Shown here in pieces: positions 24,194 through 35,904 of a stretch of 64,000 bases of DNA; positions within the stretch are counted from its first letter, which is position 1, and the number at the start of each line of letters is the position of its first letter. Under the pieces are notes generated by a model that was given only the letters and a program-made list of their open reading frames with translations, was not told where the DNA came from and did no database searches. Made by a program: the position numbers and the translations under genes. The DNA comes from Cymodocea nodosa (taxonomy: Eukaryota > Streptophyta > Magnoliopsida > Alismatales > Cymodoceaceae): positions 3,286,001-3,350,000 of the forward strand of contig JAZBRI010000009.1 of the NCBI GenBank assembly GCA_036874045.1, read 5' to 3'.

Positions 24194-25660
24194 AATGCTT
24201 AAACTCCACATAAAAAGATAAATATTATTGATGATGTTGTTCACCTCATAGATATTATATACTTATTATAAATATCTAAAGTAATATCTAAACTGCTGCT
24301 TAAGATACTATGTATTTATTGTAAAATCATAGTAGTATCTTATTGATTTTAAGTAGTTTATCAATTTTAATAGTTTTTACGATTTTAAGTGGAAGTGTAA
24401 ATGAAAAACATTAAATACTTCTGACATTCTGAAATTTTGATTAAATGTTTTCTTTGAATCAAGGAAAATGCATATGATTATGCATAAATTTGACTTAATT
24501 GATTAAACTTGTAGAATAAGTTATATCTAACTCATCTTAAATTGTTAATCAAAAGTATAAGCTTATTGAAACTGATTCATATTCTCAGTATAATCATAGA
24601 AGTAAAAATTGTATGAGATTTGTGTTTTATTACATCTGTATTAATGGAAAACATATATACTATGCTTAAAATGAAAAGTGCTTACAAAGTAAAAATCTTT
24701 GAGAGTTTATTGATCAGTTTGATCACGAGCCTTTTGTACTTGAGCAGATAGGTATGTAAGGATTATTGTCCTAAAAAAGGATTCTTTAAATCTGGCAACC
24801 TAAGGTCCTAATTAGATTTGGGATTGTTGACTGAAAGCTCATTACACGGGTACATTAGAAAGCTCTTGTATGATTCAAGCTTTTCAAACTAACTTTTAAA
24901 GAAAATTATCAATATTTACTGTTTTGAAAAGAAAAAGTTGTTTCATTAATTACAGATATCTTTGAATCACATATAGTTTATACCAATATGACTACTGATT
25001 TATTGAATCAACATTAGTACTTTTGAAAACGTTTATTTGAGATACATTCTTTTATTCTCCTTGAATTAATCAAATTGAGTTCAAAGTTGTGTTTTGATTC
25101 ATATACAGTAGGAATTGATTCTGGAAATCATTTTTGATAATGTCAAGATAACAGAAGTTTCTGAAAAGAAAATGTAAAAGTATATTTATACTTAACATCT
25201 ATTATCACTACAAGTATATTTTGTATTTTGATTGAATATATTTGAAGTATATTTGTAGGGGGAGCATTAACAATGTCAAAAATAGATTAATATAATTTAA
25301 AATACAAATTTTAGTTAATCTGAATTAATGTCCTCTTAAAATCTTGATGAAATAATTTAAAAAGACAAATAAACTATTTTAGATTCAAAGGACAAAATGT
25401 TAAAATAGTTTACAATGTTCTCAAGATAATGTTAAGTTTAGCATGTGTGTTGTTTTCGGAACGTTTCAGTTGGAAGCATCCGAAAATTGGTGTACTAACT
25501 AAACGTTATGTTAGATAAGGTAACGTGTAAAACTACCTCTAGACAGCGTTTTACTCGTTAGGTTAGTTTACTCAACGAGTTATACTTGAATATTTCGGGT
25601 ACCTTGATTGAATAAACTTTATTCAATATTTATTTAATTTCTAAACCCGACTTTTCTTCA
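24194..25660 (+). other. Copia A spacer between RNase H and ORF3
   Basis: No long reading frame. About 24230-25330 matches gypsy element 2 and its duplicate (12960-14050, 30850-31860) in the sense of both elements. A GTAGGGGGAGCA tract at 25257-25268 looks like an extra polypurine tract. Confidence 0.7.
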
Positions 25661-25775
25661 CGTTGAGTTATACGCCTAAAAACCCTATTTAAACACTTAT
25701 TACATGAGGACTTAGGTTATTTGTAAACTTTGTCAAGAAAATCTTTCCTGCTTGTTGCTGTTACAACCTACGACG
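25661..25775 (+). promoter_or_regulatory. Putative promoter of copia A ORF3
   Basis: CACGTTGAGTTATA at about 25660 and ACTCAACGAGTTATAC at about 25571 are LTR-type dyads. CTATTTAAACAC with TATTTAAAC at 25686-25694 lies 90 bases before the ATG, nearly the same spacing as in gypsy element 1. Function is inferred. Confidence 0.42.
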
Positions 25776-28046
25776 ATGGTCTCCAAGTTCTACAAAGGTC
25801 GGGCCAGAAGAAAAGGCAAAAGCAGAAGAGATGCAAAAGGAAAAGAAATAGAGAATGATGAAGTTCCACAAACTTGGTTCAAGAAAATATTTCGAGTGGA
25901 CAAAAGGTTAGAAGAACTTTATAGAGATTACTTCTTTTCTCAAGATATATTAGATGAAGTTAGACAAGAACTTCAACATACTAATGCAAGTATTACATAC
26001 ATGGGTATTCGAAGTAAATATGATAGAGAATACAGAATGAAATGTGCTGAGATTGCATTTTTGGAACAGTATGCAAAATATTTGGAAAAAGGTGTAGGTT
26101 CATCAAATAGAACTCCTCAAACTCCTATAAACGGTACAAGACTACATGCATTTGAGGAAGAGCATGAATCAGCTATCCCTACTCCTTTATATTCAAAACA
26201 AGTAGAATCAGATATTGCTGTAAACAAAACAAAAGTTGACAGTCTTCAAAAGGCCGTTGCAATAGAAAGTGCCTTAGAAGAATTAAAGCAGAAAACTTTT
26301 ATGGAGCAATTTGAAAAGAAAACAGCAATACTTGAAAAGGAGAAACAGAAATGTTATAGAAGAAGGAAAGTCAGAAAAATTATATCTAAGGAAACAAAGT
26401 CTATTGAAAAAGGAAAATCAGATGAAAATTTATTTCCAAAGGACAATGTATGTTTAGACATTGTACCTTATTGTGCATCTGATAAACTCATCAGTTCCGA
26501 ACACACTGAAACTGATGAAGATAATGAGACTTTATTTTCCCTTGCTAGAAAACTTGAGAAGAAATCCAAGTCAAATATGAGCTAAAGTTTTTCTATTAGT
26601 ACAAGTCCTGATGATGCAGAAATTGACAAATCAGAGCATCAGGCACTTGACATTGAACAAGTTATTGCAGATATAATTGACAATGTTGAGGTAGTAACTA
26701 GTTCAAAGGCTGAATTGTCTAGAGTAGCAGATATTGAAATTGTTAAGGCTCTAGAAGAACTAAAAGTTAACCAGCCTTCTACAGAATCTATAGAAGCAGA
26801 GTCTAAGAATTCACAGCATGAATCAATGGAAATATCTGTTGAATAAAATGAACAATTACAGATAAAAACACCAGCTGTAGAATTTGTGGAAAAATTGTAC
26901 TCTGAACATTCTATAGAAACTAAACAGATGAATGTTAAGCATATTGACAATGTTCCTAACACTGTTGAAGCTGAAGAATCAAGCTTACCTGAGGAGCTTC
27001 AAGATAATATTTTGGAAGAGGAACAACATGACATTCATTTTGCAGAAGAGGTTCCTGAAGATGAATTAAACTCTGAATCACAGCTTCAGGTATCACCTTC
27101 TTTGTGTACAATATTAAAAATTCAAGGTAATGCAATTCATTTTAGATCTGAAGAAGCATTGCAGAAATACAATAATCTGATTACATGTCAGATTCTACAT
27201 GCTCGTCCAATAAAATTCAGAAATTTGATGGAAATAAGAGATCTATTTGAGTTTCAAGGCCTCATTAAATTCTTGCCAGTAGGAACGAAATGGAAGCAAT
27301 ACACAGAGCTTATTACAACTTTTTATAGCAATCTGGTCAAGAACGGAAATTTTCTAAAAACTCAAATAAATGAACAAGAGTTTATATTGTCTCCTGAGTT
27401 AATTTTTGAAGTTTTAGGATTAAAGAATGAAGGTGTTGTTGTTACCAACAGATTTGGCATAATAAGACAACTAGAATGGAATATTCAGTCTTTATCAAAA
27501 ATTCCAGATGTATATTCTGAAATGAGATTAATGGAAAATCTGAATGCAGAGGCAAGGTTTATTGCAAATATATTGCATGCAAATTTATTTCAGAGAGTTG
27601 GACACAATATGGAAGTCAGCAGAAGTTGTTTATATGCAACTTATAGCTTGCTGAATAGAATTCAAATCAATTGGTTTGATGTTTTCACTTCTCAACTACA
27701 GCATATGAGTTTAAAGTTATTTTATGGTGATGCTGTATGTAGACTCATTGCAAGCCAATTGAATTTATCTGACTGGCTCTCTGAAACTAAAGGCATGAGA
27801 GCATTTAGTGTCAAAGATTTGCAAAAATTCCAAGCCATGCATAAACCTCAACAACAACAACAACAACAACCTAATACAGACCATATACAACAACAACAAC
27901 AACAAAGTTATTAAGTTCAAGCAGAACAGCAAACCCAGCTACCTCCTGACTTAGATGTAGTGCTTAACGACATCAGAAATGATATTAGGCATCTAAGAGA
28001 TAAAATATGTAATGGTATAAGTGATATACTTAGGAGGGGTCGATAA
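25776..28046 (+). pseudogene. ORF3 (env-position protein) of copia A
   Basis: A single frame of about 757 codons interrupted by three TAA codons (26583-26585, 26844-26846, 27912-27914). The N-terminus is basic (KGRARRKGKSRR). Residues about 45-110 form a domain also found twice in family B ORF3 (ELYRDYFFSQDILDEVRQEL, then GIRSKYDREY). The middle is acidic. The C-terminal domain (27100-27790) has RDLFEFQGLIKFLP, FYSNLVKNG, LIFEVLGLKNEGV and ANLFQRVGHNMEVSRSC; it resembles the 'putative plant transposon protein' domain seen in many plant retroelements (my recollection of the family, not searched). A CAA-coded poly-Gln tract follows. No membrane segment is visible. Role unknown. Confidence 0.8.
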
Positions 28047-28542
28047 CTGTTTTTATTTGTTTCTGAATACAAAATGTAATGTTTGTACTACTTGTTTGAT
28101 TCATTGAACAATACATTTTTCTATAAATGTGTTCAATTATTATTCTTGTTTACAGAAATCGTTGTTGTAATTCTCTCATATACATATATATATTCTCTGT
28201 AATTATCTTTTTGATTAATGACAAAAAGGGGGAGAAATATTATAAAAAGATGATTATGATCTTAATTGCATATATATATTATAAAAGGAGATGCTATTTA
28301 AATGGTTATTGTAATCTGACAGATGATAATTAAAAAACTGATACTTATATAATTATTGACATCTGAGAGTTTTAGTTCTGAGAGGTAAAATTTACACAAA
28401 CAATAGAAATAAGCTTAAGTGAACTTAAGTCAACAAACAAGTTTGTTGAATTAAAAGTTAACCCAACGAATGTGCTTTGTTGAGTTAAACATATTTCATA
28501 ATTGATTTAATATGGTTTTGTCATCATCAAAAAGGGGGAGAT
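28047..28542 (+). other. Copia A 3' noncoding region with two polypurine tracts
   Basis: AAAAAGGGGGAG occurs at 28223-28234 and again at 28529-28540, the second directly before the 3' LTR. Duplicated tracts of this form are characteristic of Sireviruses. LTR-type dyads (CAACAAACAAGTTTGTTG at about 28431) lie between them. Confidence 0.85.
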
Positions 28543-30123
28543 TGTTGAGTATTTTTGTTTTGATGATGTGTGCTGAATGAAAATAATCATATTTGCTCAA
28601 TTACTATTGCTTGTGAAAAGAAATTAAAATCTTCAATTAATACAGAAACAGCTTACTGATATAAATACTTGTCTGTATTGGATCTGAAGTTAATAACTAG
28701 TCGTTTCATTGCATTAATTTCTCATTTAGCTAAACGTTAAGTTAACGTGTGTTTTTATTGAAAAGCATGATATGTTTTAATGTTATATCTTCTGTATCAT
28801 GAACAGTGCACGTTTAGACAACTCGTTAAGTTAGAGTTTTGTTTGTATAGAGGTCACGTGAGAACTCGTTAAGTTAGAGGCTTAAAAGTTAAAATAGGTC
28901 ATGTGATAACTCGTTAAGTTAGTGTTATACACGTGGTGAAATTATAAGTTACGAATGTTGTATTGTATCACGTGAGGTGCACATGTTTAACTCGTTAAGT
29001 TAACATAACTAAACGCGTTGAGTTGCTATATTGAACACTAAGGCAACGCGTTAGGTTAGCGTTATAAACTTAAGTTGTTATTTTTTGCACGTGGTAAAAT
29101 TCTTATTATAAAACCATTTGTTTATTACTGGTTCGTTGAATTATCATAACACAACGGAAATGGTTCGTTGAGTTATCATAACACAACGGAGATGGTTCGT
29201 TGAGATAGCATAACACCACAAGCTTAGTTCGTTGAGTTAGCTACAGTACTTGTCACGTGAAATGGCACATGAGGAACTTGTTAAGTTAGAAACGTTAAGT
29301 TATATATATATTTGTGTTACTCGTTTAGTTAACATTAAAGTAACGACTTCTTATTACACTGATGAAAAACTTTTGGACGAGAAATTTTATTTTGCAGGAA
29401 ATTTTTCAGAGATCCAAGACTAATGATTAAAGAAAATTCGAAATATAAATGTGGGTTAGAACGTGCGTGTTTCGATGAAGGAAAAAGAAAAGACGTGGAG
29501 AAGTGGAAAACTGGTAGTGGTTAAATGTGAAGGATATGCATGAAATGAAGATATAGTATAAAAGGCATAGAATTCTCGTTGATCAATTTATCCTTACACA
29601 TAAAAAGAAAAATCTTTTCAAAGATCAAACCATCCCTACACACCAAAAGAAAAATCTTTTTCAGGGATCAAAAACACATTCTCGGGGAAAATCTCTCAAG
29701 TGGAAGAAAGTTCAGTGAAGCATAAAAAGGTAAGATTTTCGTCACTGAAGATTTGAAGTATCAGAAGAAAGCAAATTCGGTGAAGCATGAAAAGACAAGA
29801 TATTCGTCACTAAAGAATTGCTGAAGAAGAAAAAGAAGAAGAAGAAAGATCTCAAACAGGGAGAAAAGTTTTAAATTCCGTAAATTAGTTTTCTCTGTTT
29901 GTAGTTATGAAATTGTTTAGATGATACATGGTATCGAAATATAATTGCATCTACAATTTCTGAGGAGAATTGAATTGTATATTGTAATTGAAACCTTGAA
30001 TAAAAATGATTTTATGAAAACAATGTCTCGACTTGTTTTTGAGTTTTAAAGTTTCAATTATATTTCAGAAAATAGTAAAGATACACAATTCACCCCCCTC
30101 TTGTGTAGCCATACGATCCTACA
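28543..30123 (+). repeat. 3' LTR of copia A
   Basis: TGTTGAG...CTACA, 1581 bases, colinear with 19063-20676 apart from one 33-bp absence and scattered substitutions. It has the same TATA box (29557-29564), G-boxes and tandem 32-bp units (29130-29235). Confidence 0.95.
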
Positions 30124-30703
30124 AAAACATGTGCAATAAAGAAATAAGCTGCTAACATAACACGTTACCTTAGTGTGTATTCATGTAACTTAACGCGTAT
30201 AGTTATGCTAGCTTAACGAGTTAAAAATGTGCATCTCATGTGACATAATAAAGCATTTAAATTCAACACATGCATAAATCTAACTTAAGGAATTTAGATA
30301 TTTCGGATACTTACAACCTTAACTATCTGATGCCCAGATGCATTTCAGATAGTTAGCAGATAACTTACCGAAAATCCACTTAAGTCATGCATTAAGGTTT
30401 CAACACGTGTATTCCAGGAAATAATAAAATATTCGATTAAAACATAATTGTCCGGTACATTAAACATAACTCTTCGAAATAATAGAAAATTTGGATACTT
30501 AAGAATTTCACAGCTTGCAATTTACCGATAGTTTAGAAATGTACTTAATTAACATTAATTCCCTGAAATTATGTAGATTCCTTCATTAAAGCATATAACA
30601 GTGCAATTATAACATAATAGCTTAATTCTCATATGATAAGCTAAATATTATGCAATTAACCATCATTTAACCCTTAATATTATGTACTTTTTCATTCTAA
30701 ACA
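30124..30703 (-). repeat. Gypsy LTR2, right piece
   Basis: Resumes the LTR interrupted at 19062 and ends CTAAACA at 30703. It is colinear with 7985-8727 and 12460-12820. Confidence 0.85.
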
Positions 30704-32403
30704 CTTCCCCCGTACTTAAATTTTGCTAGTCCCTTAGCAAACTAAGATCTAACTAGTTGGTCTTTCTAAAGTGCTAGAATTAATTTTTCCTTTTGTTCTT
30801 CTTCAGAATAATAAAATAGATTACTATATAGATATTCTGTATTTTTCAATAATCTATTTTAATTTTGTTTTCTCCTATTCAACCTGCAAATATATTTAGA
30901 ACATATGTAAATTACATACAAAATATATTAGCATCATATAGGTGTTAATTATATTATCATTTTTCTTCGTTTCAAACATCTGTTATCCTGAATTTCCAAT
31001 ATGATTTCTAGAATAAATTTCAACTACATACGAATCAAAACACAATCCAATTCAATATAATTAAAACAAGTAGAATAATGAATTGTATCTCAAGTAAACA
31101 ACTTCAAAAGTCTATTCTAGATTTAGACTTCAATAATCTTAGATAACAGAAAATATACTCGATTCAAAAGATATCTGTATTTCACAAAACACTTTTATCT
31201 TTTTAGAATAGTATATGCATATTTGTACTTTAAAAGTTAATTTGAAAAACTTGAATCATACAAGAGCTTTCTCGTGTACCCATGTATTGAGCTTTCAGTC
31301 AACAATCCCAGATCTGATCAGGATCTTAGGTTGCCAGATTTAAAGAGTCCTTTTTCAGGTCAACAATCCTTACATACCTATCTGCTCAAGTACAAAAGGC
31401 TTGTGATCAAACAAGTCAATAAACTCTCAAAGTTTTTCTTCTTCTTTTTTCTTTTCAACATAGTATATGTACGTATTCCATTAATACAGATGCAATAAAA
31501 CACAAATCTCATATAGTCCTACTTCTATTATTTACTAAAAATATGAATCCATATCAATAAGCTCATATTTTTTTTGTAGTTTAATAAGATTTACACATAA
31601 ATCATTCTACAAGTTTAATCACTCAAATTAAATATATCATTGATCATATGTATTTCATTTAATCCAAAAATCAACATTTCAACTCTTTTAGGATTTCAAA
31701 TAATTTGCTGAGTTTCAGTTAAACATTCTGATTTCTTTTTAAAATCGTAAAACTGTTAAACTCATAAAATTCAGCAAAAACATAAGATACTATATCAAGA
31801 TTTGTATGAATAGTAAAATTTTGTAGTATCTTATATAAAATTATAAATATAACATTCAAGTAGTTACAGTTCTTAAAAATTTTATAGTTTCAATTATCGG
31901 ATAGTTACAGTAAATTTATAAAAAAAAAAAAATTTCAATTTCCATAGAACTTCAATTTCCACAAAACTTTTGCAGTACCATTCTAATTCCTCTAATTAAC
32001 AAAATTACTTGGATGTTAATCAAATTACCTCCCCCCCATACCTACATTCTGCATTGTCCTCAATGTAAAAGATTTTACAGTAAATACAGTAAATGTTAGC
32101 AGGCAAGAATATTGTTTCGTTGACTTAGCACCTAACTCAACGAACTTAATTCATTAAGTTAATGAATAACTCCATGAACTGAGTTTAAATCTAAATTCAA
32201 GATAAGTAATCAATTACATGCCTTGTTCTTTTGTATCTCCTTCAATATCTTTCAAGTTTTGATTCTGAAAACTTTCCATTCACATGTATAAGAGCAAAAT
32301 ATATAACAAAATAATATTTAACAACAAAATAGATATTGTTAAATCAGTGTCTTGTGTGGAACCCAGGCTCCTATGCCTTTGGTGGCTCACAAGTAAGCTA
32401 GTT
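30704..32403 (-). other. Gypsy PPT and 3' noncoding region, second copy (element 2')
   Basis: On the minus strand GGGGGAAG (30704-30711) abuts LTR2, so LTR2 is also the 3' LTR of a further internal region lying to the right. The sequence parallels 12821-14610, including the copia-like module and a GGTGGCTCACAAG motif near the end (32384). It is cut at 32403 by insertion of copia B1; the rest of this element is not in the window. The open frame at 31274-31498 is antisense and not called a gene. Confidence 0.75.
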
Positions 32404-33611
32404 TGTTAGGAATTTTGTTTTGATGATATATGCTTTATTAAAGTTTTTAAATAAGTCTAAATAATATTCTCTAAGTATAATTGTCACATAATTAAATGTT
32501 AACAAATTATCAGAAAGTTTCATTTTTATGTCGGATAAGTTAAAGTTTTTCGAAGAGTTAGATTTTCGATAGTTAAACTTTCGGATAGTTAACGTTTCAT
32601 TTTTGTCGAATATTTTATGTTAAAAACTCGTATAGTTAAGTTATCTACACATGTGTTTTTAATGTTTTAAGTTGTCACGTATTTTCCATGTGCATTCGGT
32701 AATGAAAATCGAATAGTTAGATAACTGTTCGAGTTTTTATATGCATGGATAGATAAGTCTTCGAGTTTTATAAAATGACTAACGAACAGATAAGTTTGCT
32801 ATATTTAGTCACGTGTTTTGTAGGTACAAAAACTCGAAGAGTTACAAATAAGTATTCGAGTTTTTACAATACTTAAAGGATAAGTGTTCGACTAAATTGA
32901 AGACTTAGAAGATATTCTACAAGAGTCTATGAAGATAAAGTCTCGGTGAATCTACGAGTGGAGATTGTGGAAATTCAAAATGATAGTGGAGAAAGTGGAA
33001 ACTCAAAAAGATAGTAATTTAGATTAAAGAAAAGATTAGTACGTGGATTATAGATTAAGTGGATGAACATGCTGAACATGAAGACATAGTTCGACTACTA
33101 ATAGAGAGTACGAGCTACATTACAACAGAGGATCCCAATCTCAAAAACCAAGTTTGAATATTCAATCTGGATCCCTAACTAAAAAGTTAAGTTTGAATAT
33201 TCATATCCTGAAAAATTCTCCAACATCAGAAGAAGTTCGAAATTTCAAGCAATTTCAGAAAAGGAGCAGCAAACGTAAGAAGTCTGGAAATTTAACAACT
33301 GGAGAAGAAGAGATACAGAAGCTGAGTAAAGAGAAGGAAAGAAGCTATATGCATAAAGATCAGGTTTTATAAAATTCAAAATTAGTTTTGAATAAGAACT
33401 TCATTTTTCTATTTGAATTGTATATTAGACATTACTATATCAAAACCTTCAAGAAGGGAATTGAGTTGAAAAGATATTGTAAATTCTGTCTTTAAAGATT
33501 ATAAAGAATAGAATTTCATTTATGAGTGTTTTGTGCTCTTGTTTTATCCACTGGTATTTTAATTACTAAAGACACAATTCACCCCCCTCTTGTCATACAA
33601 ACGATCCTACA
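32404..33611 (+). repeat. 5' LTR of copia B1
   Basis: TGTTAGGAATTTTG...CTACA, 1208 bases. It shares the ends and the CACCCCCCTCTTGT block with family A but has its own dyads (TCGAATAGTTAGATAACTGT; CTCGAAGAGTTA...GTTCGAG at 32830-32860). It is homologous to 34636-35801. Confidence 0.92.
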
Positions 33612-33740
33612 ATTGGTATTAGAGCTTTTATTATTGTCTAATTTCCTACACTCTGCTACAACTGGTATCAGAGCTTTTATTACTATCTGATTGCCTACAC
33701 TCTGCTACAACTGGTATCAGAGCTTTTATTATTGTCTGAT
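33612..33740 (+). repeat. Triplicated primer-binding site of copia B1 (49-bp tandem repeat)
   Basis: Three tRNA-iMet type sites at 33614-33625 (TGGTATTAGAGC), 33663-33674 and 33712-33723 (both TGGTATCAGAGC), spaced exactly 49 bases. Each is followed by TTTTATTA and a TGCCTACACTCT block. B2 has a single site. Confidence 0.93.
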
Positions 33741-33768
33741 TGCCTACACTCTACTACATTTGTTTAAA

Positions 33769-34635
33769 ATGGATAATACTGAAATCTTAGTTATGACTGA
33801 GGGACAGACCACTAATCATCCTCCTAGGTTCGAAGGTAGCAATTATGGCTACTGGAAATATAAGATGAAAGTATTCTTTTAGTCAATTGATTTCAAACTA
33901 TGGCATATAATTAGCAATTCTATAGTGTTAGTTACGACTCTATATGATACTTGGACTTTTGATGAAAAGGAGTGAATGACACTGAATGCTAAAGGTTTAA
34001 ACATCTTGTTTTGCGTTTTATCTCATGATCAATTTAATAAAGTTTCTGCATATCAAACTACATATGAGATATGACATGCATTAAAAATTGCCAACGAAGG
34101 TACTAACCAGGTCAAGGAATCTAAGATTAATATGTTAGTACATAAATATGAGGTTTTTAAAATGCACAAAAATGAATGTATCTCTGATATGTTTTCCCAT
34201 TTTCTTGAGATTGTAAATTCATTAAAATCTTTAGGCAATAAATTCGAGGAAAAAGACTTGGTAAGAAAGATCCTTAAATCTTTAACTAAAATTTGGGCTC
34301 AAAAGACAACATCTATTGAAGAGTCCAAAGATTTAAATACATATACTCTCGATGATCTCATAGGAAATCTGATAGCCTATGAAGTACAACATTTAGATCC
34401 AAAAGGGAAAAATCCTAGAAGGGATCTGGCTTTTGAGACTGATAAAGCCTCAAAAGTCACTAGTGATTCTGATGATGATTTACTATTGTTGACTAGAGAA
34501 TTTAGAAATCTGTTGAAGAAACGAAAGAACTTCAGGTAAGCAAAGACATCTAGAGATATGGAGAAGAAGTCATTCACGAAAGACAAAATCATATGCTACA
34601 AGTGCAACAGACCGAATCACTTTCAAACTGATTAT
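33769..34635 (+). pseudogene. Gag N-terminal part of copia B1, interrupted by B2
   Basis: It starts MDNTEILVMTEGQTTN. The capsid region is as in B2 (FEGSNYGYWKYKMKVFF, LNAKGLNILFCVL, EEKDLVRKILKSL) with stops near 33880, 33974, 34071 and 34537. The knuckle starts CYKCNRPNHFQTD and is split by the B2 insertion. The remainder resumes at 46436. Confidence 0.9.
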
Positions 34636-35801
34636 TGTTAGGTATTTAATTTTGATGATGTATGCTTTATTAACGTATTTAAATAAGTCTACATAATATT
34701 CTCTAAGTATATTTCTCTAAGTATAATAGTTAATAGATTATCGGAAAGTTTCTTTTTTATGTCGGATAAATTAAAGATTTTCGAAGAGCTAGATTTGCAA
34801 TAGTTAAACTTTCGGATAGTTAACGTTTCGTTTTTGTCGAATACTTTATGTTAAAAACTCGTATAGTTAAGTTATCAGCACGTGTGTTTTTAATGTTTTA
34901 AGTTGTCACGTATTTTCCATGTGCGTTCGGTAATGAAAAATCGAATAGTTAGATAACTGTTCGAGTTTTATAAAAAGACTAACGAACAGATAAGTTTCCT
35001 TGTTTAGTCACATGTTTTGCAGGTGCAAAAACTCGAAGAGTTAAAGGATAAGTGTTTGAGTTTTGACAGGAGTTAAAAGATAAATGTTCAACTAAATCGA
35101 AAACTTAGAAGATATTCTACAAGACTCTAGGAAGATAAAGTTTCGGTGAATCTACGAGTGGAGATCGTGGAAACTCAAAATGTTAGTGAAGAAACTGGAA
35201 ATTTAAATAGAAAGTAATTTGGATTAAAGAGAAAATTAGTACGTGGATTATGGATTGTGGATCAAGTGGATGAACATACTGAACGTGAAAGACAACAGAG
35301 TTCGACTACTAATAGAGAGTACGAGCTACATTACAATAGAGGATCCCAATCTCAAAAATCAAGTCTGAATATTCAATCTGGATCCCTAACTGAAAAGTTA
35401 AGTTTGAATATTCATATTCTGAAAAGTTCTCCAACATCAGAAGAAGTTCAAAATTCCAAGCAATTTTAGAAAAGGAGCTGCAAATGCAAGAAGTTTAGAA
35501 ATTCGACAACTAGAGAAGAAGAGATATAGAAGCTGAGCAAAGAGAAAGAAAAGAGCTGTGTGGATAAAGATCAGATTTTATACAATTCAAAATTAGTTTT
35601 GAAAAAGAGCTTTGTTTTCCTATTTGAATTGTATATCAAAACCGTCAAGAAGGGAATTGAGCTGAAAAGATATTGTAAATTCTGTCTTGAAATAAAAGAA
35701 TAGAATTTCATTTACGAGTGTTTTGTGCTCTTGTTTTATCCGCTAGTTTAATTACTAAAGACACAATTCACCCCCCCTCTTGTGATACAAACAATTCTAC
35801 A
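34636..35801 (+). repeat. 5' LTR of copia B2
   Basis: TGTTAGGTATTTAA...TCTACA, 1166 bases. Homologous to 32404-33611 and, from 34920 on, to 45501-46435. Confidence 0.93.
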
Positions 35802-35803
35802 AC

Positions 35804-35815
35804 TGGTATCAGAGC
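35804..35815 (+). other. Primer-binding site (tRNA-iMet), copia B2
   Basis: A perfect TGGTATCAGAGC, two bases after the LTR end. Confidence 0.93.
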
Positions 35816-35904
35816 AATTAAACTGTTTAAAGCATCCGAAAGCCTTCATTTCTCTATTTAGGAATTGGTTTTTCCTGTCATTTATTTCGGATCATCTGTT
35901 TAAA

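Larger units (their letters stand above)
19063..30123 (+). mobile_element. Ty1/copia element A (Sirevirus-like), non-autonomous, complete ends
   Basis: Two LTRs (1614 and 1581 bases), a tRNA-iMet type PBS, gag with zinc knuckle and coiled coil, protease, remnant RT/RNase H, ORF3 and a polypurine tract. It is flanked by AAAAT (19058-19062) and AAAAC (30124-30128). The intact gypsy LTR sequence near 7985 shows that AAAAC is the original target, so this is a 5-bp duplication with one change. The long gag, the ORF after RNase H and the repeated AAAAAGGGGGAG tract fit Sireviruses. Deletion of integrase and most of RT makes it dependent on other copies. Confidence 0.93.

Noticed and set aside
33612-33740. 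tRNA gene fragments at the triplicated TGGTATCAGAGC
   Set aside because: Only the 12-base complement of a tRNA 3' end is present, directly after an LTR; these are primer sites. I saw no complete tRNA gene and no CRISPR-like array in the window.
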